A DNA stretch of 64,000 nt from Hoplostethus atlanticus (Eukaryota; Chordata; Actinopteri; Trachichthyiformes; Trachichthyidae): NCBI GenBank assembly GCA_034670405.1, contig JAXDDX010000047.1, positions 1,800,501 through 1,864,500 of the forward strand, given 5' to 3'. The first letter of the stretch is position 1. Each line of letters opens with the position of its first letter. Shown here piece by piece: positions 24,661 through 42,600 of this stretch. The notes beneath the pieces were generated by a model that saw nothing but the letters and a program-made list of their open reading frames with translations, did no database searches and had not been told where the DNA came from. A program made the translations under genes and the position numbers.

Positions 24661-26130
24661 GTTATGCCTTAGTATGATGGAGTTGTTGTTCTTGGTGACT
24701 TTAACATCCATGCCTGCTGCCCTTCCCGTTCCCCAGCCTCTGATTTTATTAATCATATTCATTTAGCCTGGTCCAATCTGTTAAAGGACCCATGCATTGT
24801 AAAGGACATATCTATTCTTTCTTGGGGCCTTACCCTAGAGGGTTGGGGAACTGTTGATCTCCATGTGTCAGACCATAAAGCAGTTGCTCTTAAGACTGTT
24901 TCTTCTTCTAATCCCCCGTGTAGTTCAAGACCTCTCAGTAATTACTGTAAATTCTGCTATTCTGAGCTGTTTCGAGCCCATTTGCCTCTCAGCGTTGAAG
25001 AAAACCATATTTCAAATGCAATCCACATCCTTTCCTCTAGTCACTATCCCAATTAACTTCCTAAAATAGGTCCTTGAAACAGTCGGTCCAAACATCCTAC
25101 CAATTATAAACAGCTCTCTAACTGGTGCAGTCCCAGTTGTTTTAAATATTTCTACCACTCCTGAAAAAAAAATCTGCCTCTTAATTTTATTATACATAAA
25201 CATTTTTATCTACGGTTTTAGAGAAGTGGCACAGAAACTACCCTACTGACTTCCTTCTTGTGGCTGATGCTGGTAACTGCTCTTACTTAATTCTTTTGAC
25301 ACTATTGACCACGCCATTTTACTTAAATACCTCAAAAACTGGGTTGGATGATGCTCTTAAATGCTTTCAATCATACTTAGCTAATATAACTTTACCTGTT
25401 GTGGCAGGGAATGCCTCGTCTTCTTCGGCTCATATTTCATGTGGTGTCCCCCAGGGGTCAATTCTTGGCCCCTTGTGTCTTCCCTTTTATTGCTTCCCCT
25501 AGGTCATATTATTTGCAAACAAAACATTTTTTCCACCCAGTGACTCCGACAGTTTAACCCACCTTAAGGCTCGTCTCATAATGTCCCATAATGTCCTCCG
25601 ATTAAATCAAAGTCTGAGCTTGTACTAGTTGGTCCACCGAATTCCATCAAGATGCTTCAGTGTTATCTTGGTAGTATATCTACCTATGTGAAGCCTTCTG
25701 GGCATAAAATTTGATTCTGTTCAATGACCAGATTAAGAGTGTGGTCCACAGTCTTGCTTCCTTGGTCTTTTTTATAGCTTCTGACCTTGAGAAGGTCATC
25801 CACGCCGTTACCTCTGCAATTAGTGCAAATTGCAGCCACTAGATTTAAACCAAACCTAAGAGTAGACATCGCATGGTGCCCATTTCAGCCTCCCTACCAC
25901 TGGTTGCCAGTTGTTTTGTTTTATCTTGGATTCTGTTTTACCTATGTTTTGTGTTATGTTTTATTTTCTTGTTTACATTTTTATTCATCTTGATTTTCTA
26001 TTTATTCACTTGTACTTTGCAACTCTGTACTTTTTGCCTTTCCCATGTGAATCACTTTGTAACATTAGTTTTAGAAAGTGCTACACAGATAAAGTTTATT
26101 ATTACAACAATAATAATTATTATTATATAA
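24661..26130 (+). mobile_element. Degenerate L2-type LINE (non-LTR retrotransposon) remnant
   Basis: Plus-strand translation gives endonuclease-like VVVLGDFNIHACC and VSDHKAVALKT, then the reverse-transcriptase motif CGVPQGSILGPL near 25440-25480. It ends with an AT-rich 3' tail (AGATAAAGTTTATTATTAC, then AAT/ATT units). The order endonuclease, RT, short A/T-rich microsatellite tail is that of fish L2/CR1-like LINEs. Several frameshifts and stops, plus a truncated RT (the YxDD region is not recognisable), show that it is inactive. It lies between pyyb and tut1. Confidence 0.8.
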
Positions 26131-28959
26131 TTGTGTTGCTGCTCTGCATTCAGGCAAATTAACTAGTGTGAATTTCCGTGCAGTGCATGCAGACTGTTGT
26201 AATCAGGGTTTAATTTCATTGATCCAATCTATTCTGTGCATGTGTATTTAATGAACACATTAATCTTCAGCTAGATAGAGAGGATGTGGGATGGAAAGGC
26301 CTGTTTGAGCTACTAGTAATTACAAAGATGTCTTCATTTAAGATATAGACATATGTTCATTAAAGGCCAAATTCCTTGATCTATAGCAGTCTAACCCTGG
26401 TAGCATGTTAACTACCGGACCCTCATCAAAGGTGCAGCACCATGAAAGTAGTGAATGCTGCTTCAACCTATGAATTAGTTTCATAATCTGTTTCACAGTT
26501 AAAACTGGACAACATGAAATGCCACTCAGCGATACACCTCAACCATGTTTGCACATATATACAGAAATAGGAATACACATCCCTGCTGTCTGATACCAAT
26601 GCCTGTAAGATAAGGACTGAACAGTAGACCGTGAAGATAAACAGGAGCCTGCTATGGCCGTAAATGTGACTGATTACATCGGGCTCAGTCCCAGCACTTG
26701 AGACCTAAAAGGTATTTGAGCACAAAGCAATGTCTGTGTGAGGGTGTGTGTGTGTGTGTGTGTGTGTGAGTGTCATATTGACTTTTTCGCTCCATGCCAA
26801 CTTATAATGCTTTTGCAGTGCTTTTAATTTTTTAAAACAGATATTTCATCCATCGACATCTCAAACACAATCATTTAATTCGATTACAAGAAAATGACTG
26901 CAGTCCGTCCCTGGGGCATGCTGGGGCTGTTTCCGTGTAAGTGTGTGAAACATAATAGTATTATTGATCTGTGGCTGGTGTCGCTTGTGACCTCTACCTC
27001 CAGACTGTATTAAAGGCTGTATCAATATCTGAATAATGCATAGAGGAATGACGAGTGTGTGGAAGGCCATTAGGAAGCAACGATTAGAGGAGTTACCTGC
27101 ATCACTACTGGAGAAGATATCAAATAATATTAAAGCATCCTATTGTTCATTAATGGTTTATATACTTTGAAGCTGTAAGAGTTTGACCAACCAACTCTTA
27201 ATGAAATATGGGATATCGGCCAATCAGTGTCATTCACTGCTGATATAATGGAAGTTCCCCCCTGACCACAGCTACATACATACAGTCTGTAAAAACTGCA
27301 ATGAAATTATATTTACTTGTACATTGTATTTATTTGCTTAATTCTTCAGTTATGTTTTTTCTACATTCATTCTTCATTTAAAGGCAGTACTGTATCCCAG
27401 AGTTACTCCTTGTATAGGAGTGGTGGGTCACTCTCCCTTAAGGAGCTGCCAACCCTATAAGAATCCCATTAGTCTGTTTTATTGATTTGTTTTATTTATT
27501 TACTGAGTTTTATTGTCCCATGACAGTCTGAATGTTGTTTCAGATGCTTTTCCACCCTGGAAAGAACACAATTCTGGGGCTTCTTGTCATTCTTGGCATC
27601 AAATGGTCAAGATACTCAATATCTACTCAATATCTAAAAGCCATTGCACACACACACTACTCTTTGTTATGGTTAATAAAGATGTCTGAGAAAGCACCAG
27701 AGGAATCATTGTGATATTTTATCCTTATATCCTCGTTATCTGTCCACGGAGCAGCTCGTTCCCGAGAGAATCCGTCTAATATTACCTGGAAGACGTAGGA
27801 AAAGCCAAGAGCAAATGTAAGTATTTGGTGTGGAGCACATGGCGAAGAGAAAGCCTTCCCAATAATATTTTACACCCCAATAATGTGAGTATCATGGTAT
27901 TGAAGCAGGCATGAATCACAGAAGTAGTCAACATGCCAACAACACAAGACAGTGTGTTTGGTCCTACTGGGGCCTGTAGGGACGGCATGCCGACTCCTCT
28001 CACTTGTCCTTTAATTGGTCGTAAAGAGGAATAGTTTTCTGTCCCAGACGTGTTTGTCCGTCCCTCAGCCCTTGTCAAAAAACACAACCTGATTTCAGTA
28101 TAAATCACACATGACAGCCTCAGTAGAGAAGCTGCTGCTGTTGACAATAAACAGGCAATTAAAGTGTACATGACCGTGTAATAAAGGCTGTAAGTGGTTT
28201 GTGGTATTACACATTGATTGCACCGAGCATTTCTAACCAGTTATTGTCCCATAACTCAAACAGATATTGAGGCGCAATTAGTGCGCTGCCGTTTTTCTCA
28301 TTTTATGTCTATATTAATGCAAAATTGGAAAATGGACCCTAAATGGACAAAAACTTGACTTTTAAGAGTTTGATGAGTGGAAAAAAGAAGAATAGCCCAA
28401 AGCCAAGTGGTTAAATAATGACATCTCATACCGCCTGCCTTGTAATTACCCATTTCCCACAATCTAACGGTGTCCGTCCTGAACGTCCGGCTGATTCTTA
28501 CTGCACTCATCAACCGCTATGAGTTCACTCCACAGGCAGTAAAAGTCAATGGTAAGAAACAACAACATGCACAAGACAAACTCATCAGCTTGTTGCAGCG
28601 TTTGTAGGTAAACACTGAGAAAGAGCAGCAGATAAGAGAAACGGCAGACGGGGGAAAGTTTTCACAGGCCAATAAACTCCAGCTAATGCACTGAAGAGCA
28701 GTTTGGGCAGCGGAGGGTTTGAGTGGCTATCAAGGCCAAGATAATAGGGCCAGTAGGAAGCCACTGGCTAACTTCTTCTGTCATTTTATTTCAGTTTTAC
28801 TAACTTTTGCTGCTGATGTCCGTAACTTTGTTAGGTAAGAAATGTACCGTTCCTTATAGTAACAGGCGTTGGAAATTCACGGAAATTACTAAAAGCTTTC
28901 CTTCTGAACTTGTTTTTACTTTACACAGTAAAACACCTTCCATTTTCATTTCCATTGTT

Positions 28960-28995
<36 letters not shown>

Positions 28996-31299
28996 CTGAT
29001 GTAAGAGCTTCATCCCAGGAGAATGTCTGACTCCATCCTGACAGCACGGAGACAGAAAGGGGGAAATGATTATTTAGCCTTATCTCCAAAGTGGGGGAGT
29101 CACTAATATGAGCAGAGTGCTTTCCAGACAGCCGCTCTGTTTGCTCTGCTCAGTGCAACACAGGAGACAAAATGACGGCTTGATGACGGCCGCGGTCAGG
29201 GCAATACTTCACGACCTTATGAATGGCTGCAGAAAGGTCAGAGGTGTTGAATGACCAAACTATGCAATACTTTTTTTACTCATTTTACTACAGGTGAACA
29301 GGGCACGCCTTTCCTATGGTCCAAACGGCTTCAAAGCATGTCCATGACACATGCAGACGTACACACACACACACACACACACACACCTGCTACCCAATAA
29401 CAGCAGAAACCATCATTTCAGCCCTTTCAGCGACGGGCTACACAAGGCAGGGCATCTCATTTGGTTCCTCATGTGATTCCCTCTCCCTTCCCAGAGGACC
29501 GAAGCTACTCCGCCAATAGCAGCATCAATTAGACCATTTGTCTTTTCTGGAAAGCAGAGCTGACCAATTACACCAATATCCAGCGACCTGATACATGTGT
29601 TTATGAGAGCGCTGGCCAGGGCGGCCTCAGGTAACTCAGATGGATGGCAGCGCTGGTGGCAGAGGGCTGAGGAAAGGCGGATTATTTGATTCAGGGCTCG
29701 TGTTCACATTTGTTACAAGTTGGTGAAATCAAATTGTTGTAATGCATCAAACTGATCATCCCAGGACCTGCACAGGGAGTCAATGTCTTATTCACTTGCT
29801 CTATATGTCCTGTTGTATTCCTAAGGGGGCGGCGGGAGGCATCAGGTTGTGGAGGAGTTGATGACGACATATAAACGGTAAACTTAACGCATTATGGTAC
29901 AAATGACACCGATTTTCTGGATGACCGACTCATCTGACTCGATACAGTCACGCGTCACAGCAGACCGGACAGAAGTACGTACCCACAAGCCATAGGGATT
30001 CAGGGTCTCGGGGGAGCTGACTCAGGATCTATTCCCAGTGGACACCAATTACACTTGTAAACCTGCAAATGAGGAATAGATCCTAGACATGATGCATCCT
30101 CACAAGAATCAATTCTAATGGTAATTACAGCAAAGGAGCGAGATGTAACTTGGGAATTGGTTGGTCATCCTCACCTAATGAAACCATCTGTTTTCCAGCA
30201 GTCTGAATGTGCTGCCATCTTGGGGGGGGGGGGGGAAGCAGCTTAGCAAAGATTTTCGATTGAATTGGTTTTGTTGACGAAGGGAAGCTTGAGGAGAACA
30301 GCATGAGGGCCTCGTGTCGGATTGACAAGTTTAGTTTTCTTGCTTTCGGCCCCCAGTTGAGATATCCATCACTTTCACTCTCTTACTCGGAGGCTGAGTG
30401 GCCATGTTTGATGAGCACGACGGATGGTGATATCAGAGAGCCCCAGAGTGTCGGGGGAGAAAAATGGCTGTGATGGTGAGAGAACCACTAGAAAAGTTTT
30501 GGGATATTACACACATCGTCTGGTTATTATCTGACCGCCGTGACTGGACAGCAACGATCTACACAACTCAAACAATAGTATTTTTTTGGTACTTAGGTGG
30601 TGAAAACTGGTTCTCTGGCAATAGCCAAACAAAGAGAAGTAGCAACTTAACCACCGCTAATGTTAAGAGATTCAAGTCAAACCTGCTGTTTATTTGATAC
30701 ATGGAGCAGCTGCCCATATGACCTACATTCATACAGTACTAAAAAACTGTTTCACCATTTGCAGAGCGGTGTATTTACCTTTTCACCTTCCCAGTCAACG
30801 AACCATCTATCATGTATGAAAAAAAAACCCAAATGTATCTTTTAAGCTCGAGGGCAAATCAAGCGTTTTATTAATATGAAGAGCAGCAGATCAATAAGCA
30901 GCATCCTCTGCAGCCCCATCTGACCTCCTGGCCTTAAGAATGAATGATGTTAATCAGCAGGCGGCAGCTCGGGCCCTCCCTCAGCGGCGGCTCGTCCTGC
31001 TGTAATAAAGCAGTCTGCCTGCCACAGTAATTACTCTCATCTGTCTTAGTCGCATGAGCAAAGACCTGACTGGATAAAAGCTCCACGACGGTCGCTCCCT
31101 GGCAGATCCAGGGAGGCGGCGGCGGCGGCGGCGGTGACTCGACTCCGGCTGTGACGCAAGGATGGCTTGATACTCAACATGCTAACTGTTGAAGAAACCC
31201 CCTTCTCTTTTATGGTGTCTCTTAGAAAGATAGTAACATGTTATAGATCTATAATCATTACAACGACGTGAAATGATGACATATTGGTTACAAAAATCT
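26131..31299. other. Intergenic sequence between pyyb and tut1
   Basis: No exon recognised on either strand. It contains TG (26737-26767) and CA (28963-28993, 29361-29387) microsatellites, a second ATATCGGCC-type repeat at about 27190-27400, a G12 run at 30221-30234 and a (CGG)n at 31113-31133. Confidence 0.5.
27190..27400. repeat. Dispersed repeat with ATATCGGCC motifs, copy 2
   Basis: GAAATATGGGATATCGGCCA here parallels GAAATATCAGATATCGGCCA at about 17010. Downstream text with 'CTGTAAAAACTGCAATG' parallels the copy-1 text with 'CTGTAAAACCTGCAAGG'. Confidence 0.4.
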
Positions 31300-31302
31300 T
31301 TT

Positions 31303-31308
31303 TTTATT
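31303..31308 (-). terminator. tut1 polyadenylation signal AATAAA
   Basis: Minus-strand AATAAA about 370 nt past the tut1 stop codon at 31675, in an A/T-rich context. Another possible signal lies near 31556. Confidence 0.45.
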
Positions 31309-31674
31309 GATTCCAGCAACATCAGTGGCTGTGTACACAACAAATGAACAGAACTGAGTTTCCCTTCAAACCATCGTGTTTGTTAAGAGCATTGATTTAA
31401 AACTGAAACCATCTAAATCTTAAATGAGAAAAAAATACTCTTCATCGGGAATTATGCTCTGAAACAGAACTACAAATATAAAGAATAACAACAATCTGAC
31501 AACAAGGTCAATATTTACTACTATTCGTTAATGGCTGCTCAATATAAAGCCATTTTATTTATTTTCTTTCATAATTTGAGTTGGAGAAAACGCAGCCTTT
31601 ACAAAAACTAGAAGATTTTGCAAGATTTCATGGTGGAACATCTGGAAACGAGTCCCATCTCCCCCGACTGTACT

Positions 31675-36931
<5,257 letters not shown>

Positions 36932-39382
36932 AACGGCTAAACAACAATGTGGCAAAGCAGTAAATGAAGTTGATACGGAACGACTGCCTCGAGTTTGCGA
37001 CGACGCTTCTCAAATTTCCCTCCACCTTCCAGATTGCGATTACTTCCAGTCCGCCTCCAAAATCTGTCCGGGTTGTTCTCCGATTTTATTATCAGGTTCC
37101 GCCCTGCCGCGTTTTCTTCGTTCCCACTGTGATAACTGCGACACATTTTATTTACGGGGCCATTTGAACCTACAGCATGGTTATTAAAGAGATTATACAA
37201 GAAATGCAATCTGAATTTCAGCCCCCTGACAGACGCCTACAGGGTCTATCTTCAAAGCAGCAACAGGATAAACAAATAATAACATGTTTTGTTGCATTGT
37301 TGTATCAAGACACAATAACTCAAAACCTTTATTGGGACAAAGAAAAAACACTAGGAATTAAATTTGATCAAATATTCTCCACCATGTCCCCACCGTGCTT
37401 CATGTTGTCCATCAGTCATTTACATCTTGCTGATTGTTTTGGGAAGTCTGTTAAGAGCCTAGGTAACATAACATAATTCAGATATAAGATTTAATGTAGT
37501 TTTAAATCATTAAAACCATCATGACAGCTAAATGACTGAAGTGTGGAACACTGAGGAGAAACTTAATTATTAATATTACTTAATAACTAATAATCTGTTG
37601 CCTCTCATTTGTAGAAAAAAAGACATTGTTTTGGTCAAACACCAAATCATAACACTGATGTATGAATGGTGTTGAATTATTTTTCAAAAATAAAATAAAA
37701 TGTTCACTAAGATTAATATAACCCAATGTGCTGGTATTTCAATGCTAGGAAGTGTTTGTTTCGCCTCCATTTCTTTGGGTTAAACTCAATCATCTTTCTT
37801 GACCCTGCCAACTTCACTTTGGTACGTTTCACAGGCAGATTGATGGTTTTGTATTGATCCTGACTGAGTCTACCGAATAGAAAAGCAGCAGAGCAAAAAA
37901 TAAACAAATCAAAAAACGCAAAGGTGAGTCTGAAAAGAGGAAAAAGAAAATCCCTTGAGGCAATGCTACTGTCAGTGCAGTGCAACAAGTGTCAAAGTCA
38001 GCATCATTTTCCCACTTTAGTATTGCAGTTATTGTGCTGCTTTCAAGTTCTGCTGGAAATATCATCATCCCAAGTTGAACACACAAGAGATCCAACAAAA
38101 TGGTAAACATGTCTAAGAAACAAGGGGAAAGTTGAGGATTTCTGACATTTGAGTTGACGAGATGTGATGATTTAGGGCAGAGATCATGGAAGTCATGCCA
38201 ACATAGTATAAATGATGTACTTCCATACTATTTCTGGCATTCCAAGGAAGTAATGAGTATTGTTGCATGTTTCAATTTTCACTATTATGTCACACGTAAA
38301 ACTTTAGTCCAATAAGTACTAAGTATAACTATAAGTACTTTAAACGGTAATTTAGTCAAAGTGCTGTGTGATTTCCACTCCTGCAAGTCTCACAGCTGCC
38401 ATCTATTCACAGCAAGCCATGGAAGTAAAATCTGAAGAGAAGCAACAATTTGGATTAAACTGAGTGTTCATTAATTAATCACACACTTTACCAATTACCG
38501 GTCCATATCCGGTCTGGAAAACAGCTTGAGTGGTCTGCCACCTCTCAACATGCGGTCTGGTATGACGCAGTCTGTCGGTGAGCCGATGCATCACCCTGCT
38601 CCTTGATTGAAACCTCCCAGCAGAGCAGCGATCTGAACTTAATCCCCAAGAACATTTCAGTACATCAATTTAACCTGACATGTTCAATGTCAACTCATGT
38701 TTTCATTAATGACTTCGACTTGCAGCAGTACATTTTGCTTGATATTGGTTAAGTTACATGCATTTTATGGAGTTTGGAATATACACACACACACACACAC
38801 GCACACGATGGGTTTGGGTACCAGATTTAGACCAGCGTATTGATGTAGGAATTCTCAAAACAACCACTTTGTTGGTTTCTGAGTTTCCTGAAACATTTAA
38901 GGCACTGAAACTATTTGTATACTTATTTATTTTTTTAAACTGATACTCACATATTGGCTATAAAAGTACCTACGTCAGGTGCACCTACACCTGGTTTGTA
39001 ACTGCAAACAGCTATCAATGTGTTTGAATGGTACATTTAATGAAAACTGCAGCAAGAGAATAGAGACAACTGTTCATATTCTGCTCTCAAGTTCCCTCTG
39101 GTCATGACATTTCACCTGCTGTCAACCAACACTATCCATTATTATCCAGCCTCTTCTGGGTTTCTTGTTGACTTTTTAAACATTTTGTGACTGACAGCCA
39201 CAAACATGAAGAAATTAGTCACCAGAAGCTATGACCAGAAACTACAATCTCTCTTCAACCAACAGGTGAATTATAACCCCAATCACTTTATGCTAACACT
39301 GCATGAAAGCACACCGAACACCGATGAATGAAATTAATTCAATTCAGAAAATAAATCAAGACAAACTTCCATTATACAAAAA
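36932..39382. other. tut1 promoter and intergenic region to the mki67 3' end
   Basis: About 240 bp upstream of the tut1 ATG is moderately GC-rich without an obvious TATA box, suiting a housekeeping promoter. The rest is AT-rich, with one short CA run at 38782-38800. No plus-strand first exon of a divergent gene is recognised. Confidence 0.45.
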
Positions 39383-39388
39383 TTTAAT
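39383..39388 (-). terminator. mki67 polyadenylation signal (ATTAAA)
   Basis: Minus-strand ATTAAA about 220 nt beyond the mki67 stop codon (39607), with T-rich sequence further downstream. Confidence 0.45.
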
Positions 39389-39606
39389 GTTTTTTTGTCC
39401 TTACAAAATAGCTGCAATTTTTTTTGGTGAAATGAATACAATCACGTAAAAAAAAAAAAAAAACACCCATTTTTCACTGAACAAAACAAATGATTAAGAC
39501 AATATTGATAACATCCGAAAAAAGCAGTTCTTGATTTTCAGTCTAAAATATCACTTTCTAAAAAATAAGCACTACAAAACATTTAAAACGCAGCAAATCT
39601 ACAAAT

Positions 39607-42600
39607 CTATTTCTTTGCCGCTCTTCCTCTCCGGGTCCTCGGTTGCGTCTCAGCCTCATCAGCTTGGACACTGTCCACCACTACGCCTTTCTTGGAGGCG
39701 TTCACTCGGCGCCTATCAGGAACCTTGTGTGCCGGCTCCACTTTCTTCAGCACCCTGGGTGATGGCCTCCGACGCTGCATCAGTGACCTTTGCCCCCCGC
39801 CTGGCTCTCTTGATGGGCTCAGATGGAAGAGTTTTGTCTGAGAGATCCTCCTCTTCAGCTTTGCTTGCATTCCTTGATGCTTTTCTCTTGTTGTCAGGCT
39901 TAGATGTCGTCATCTCAGTAGTAGAGGGCTCTGTGGACTCTTTGCCGCGACGGCCCCTTTTGGTGGAGGTCCCTTGTGAGGCTTCATCTTGGTCCACAAG
40001 TTTTGCCTTCCTGCCTCGAGCTGCCTTCACTACTGGCGTTGGGGTCGTAATTTCATACGTCACTGCCAGATCGTTTTTCCAGTTTACAGATTTCTTGGAC
40101 ATTTGTGTGTCATTGACATCTTCAGTAGCATGGGCTTCATCAGTGTGAGCTGCAGACACAGCCTTTCCCTTTCTAGAGACTTTTCCTTTCGTCACTTCAA
40201 CCGGAGGGAGTTCAGCAGTCACACACTTTTCTTCCACCATCTCCTCAGTGCTTGGAGCGGCTGTGGCATCATCTTTTACGGGCTTTGCTGCCGCCTTTCT
40301 GCCCCTCTTGGCAGGCTCTACTGAAGCCTCGGTGGTGTTATCAGCATCTTCAGCTTTGCTCACCTTTCCTGCTCTTCCTCGAGGACCAGGCTTTGAAACG
40401 ACAGCTGCTTCAGTAACAGCAGCCTCCTGGAGGGGAGGAGCTGTACCTCGGCGAGCTCTCTTGGCTGAATGGCTTGAGAAACTTCATTTTTCACAGATTT
40501 CACACCTCTTCCTCTAGTAGGTTTAACAACAGGAGCATCTGGCTGCTCACCAGAATCAGGATCATCCATGTTGTCCTCTTTGACCTCCGGTTTCTGCTCA
40601 GCTTTTTCCTCTGGCACTTCTCCAATGATCTCAACCTCTTCAACAACCAGGTCTTGTTTTACTCTCCTACCTCGTTTAGGTTTCTCCGCGGGGTTGACAG
40701 AAGGCTCGTCCTGGACCTCTGTGGATGCAACAGGGATTACACTCTTGGCATCCTGTTTTGTTCTTCTCCCTCCCCTTCTGGGTTTCTCAGCCGCTACCAC
40801 AGCGGTCGGTTCATGCATCTCCACTGCTTCAACAAGAGTAGCAGAACTTGTTGACTCAACAGGGATCTCCTCAACAGACTCGACTGAATCCTGTTTAGCC
40901 GTCCTTGCTCTCCTTCCTTTAGAAGCAAACTGGAGCCTCCACCTTCTCTGTGATGGGAATTTCAGCCATTTGGACTTCTTTCAGCTCTGCAGGCTCTTGT
41001 TTGGCCTTTCTTGTTCTCTTTGACTTCTCACAGGGCGCCTGGAACTCAACAGTCTCGACTGGGGGAATCTCACCATCACCCTCGACCTTTTCTTCTTCCA
41101 GCTTGGCATTTCTTCCCCTCTTAGACCTGACTGGAGCCTGAGACTGCTGCTTGGTTTCCACAGCATTACCAGTGTCTTCTACCACAACAGAATCTTGTTT
41201 AGGCTTTCTTCCTCTTTTGGGTTTTTCGATAGCGACGGTGGGAATGGGTTCTTCAGGTTGAGTATTCTCAGACGGTGTTGGTTGTTCAACAGATGCTTGG
41301 TTATTTTTTCTTCCTCTCTTGGGTTTCAAGACAGCTTCCTCGACAGATGTTGCAGCATCATTTGCTTCATGATTGACATTTATTGGAGGAGTTTGGTCAT
41401 TCACAGCTTCAACAGCAACCTCTGGCACAATTTCAGCTTGATCAATGGAAGTTTGTTTGGCATTTCTTCCTCTCTTGGGCTTGGGAGCAACTTTCTCCTT
41501 GGGAGCCACAGTCTCGCTTACTTCCTCTGTGAGCTCAACATCCCTGCTTTCATTGGACTTTGCATTTCTGCTTCTTGCAGCTTGTCTGACAGTGGGCAGT
41601 GGAGCACCTTCGGTTTTCTTCCCTCTTCTTCCTTTAACCGGAGCAGGGACGACGATGTCTTCTAGATGTTCTGTGGCCTCCTGTTCATCATCAGCTGCTT
41701 TAGGTTCCACCACCTTTGCTCTTCTGCCTCGAGCAGATTTCTTCTGAGTGTCAGGAGCAACGTTAGCAGTGTCCATTTCTGTGACTTCACAAGTTGCTGC
41801 CTCCACTTTAGGTTGTTCTTCGGGTAAACTCTGGTCTACAGCTGCCTGGGGGACAGTTTCCATGGCATCTGATGGTGCATCTTCACCTTGATCACAGGGC
41901 ATCTCCTCTGCTTGGTCATCACAGACAACCTCATCAGCCTCTGGTTCTAATAAAACGAGAAATGAAATGAAAGATGAGTTTATTCTCTTATCTACCTTTT
42001 TTTTTTTTTTCCCCTTTGTCAGAATCTCGTTCAATGTCATTTCAATATAACCAAACAAATAAAAAGACCAAAACACAGCAACCTACCTTTTGCAATGTCA
42101 GCTTGGGGGACAGTCTCCTCAATATCTGATGGTCCATCTTCACTGTGAGCACAAGGCACATCCTCCTGCTGCTCCTCAGAAGGAACTTCTGGTTCTATTA
42201 GGGAAAAAAAAAAGAAATTATAGAAAAAAAAAACTTAAGTAATTTAATGCACATGTCTGCCTCTCCAACATCTGTGGTTTGCATTGTGTGCAGCACTTGC
42301 AGACGTCCTGGGCATTTATACTTCTGTGGTGCGTTGCACACAGCATGTCAGTACACTAGATAGCAATGTTGAACAAGGTCCATACATTGGATTTAAATCA
42401 CAGGGCTGGAGGGAAACAGGGAAGACCCTTTCTATAACATAATGGTTCCATAACCAACATTTGTTAACGTTTTTGTTCAAATATCAGTTTTTGCTGAAAA
42501 GCTGATTTGAGTGTCTGTCTTTGTGTTTATTATGTGTTATTGCTCTTACAAACATTGTCCAAGCCCAGGAGCCAAAAATGTATTTTATTTAATTTAAAAT

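Larger units (their letters stand above)
39610..41760 (-). repeat. mki67: About twenty degenerate basic K/R-RGR-type protein repeats of Ki-67
   Basis: Within the terminal exon, motifs such as KPKRGRNAKQ, KPKRGRKNNQ, KPKRGRKPKQDS, RSKRGRNAK, KSKRTRKAKQ, KPKRGRRVKQD, AKRGRKAAAK, AARGRKAKLVD, TKRGRRGK and RTRRGRAAKK recur about every 30-45 residues, separated by acidic Glu/Val-rich spacers. The core resembles the AT-hook (RGR flanked by K/R and P) without the strict P-R-G-R-P. The repeats probably bind DNA or chromatin, the function known for the Ki-67 C terminus. Confidence 0.8.

Noticed and set aside
24661..26130. Reverse-transcriptase-containing gene or endogenous retrovirus
   Set aside because: The endonuclease plus GVPQGSILGPL order and the AT microsatellite tail are of an L2-type LINE. 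No LTR, gag or env is seen and the frame is broken.
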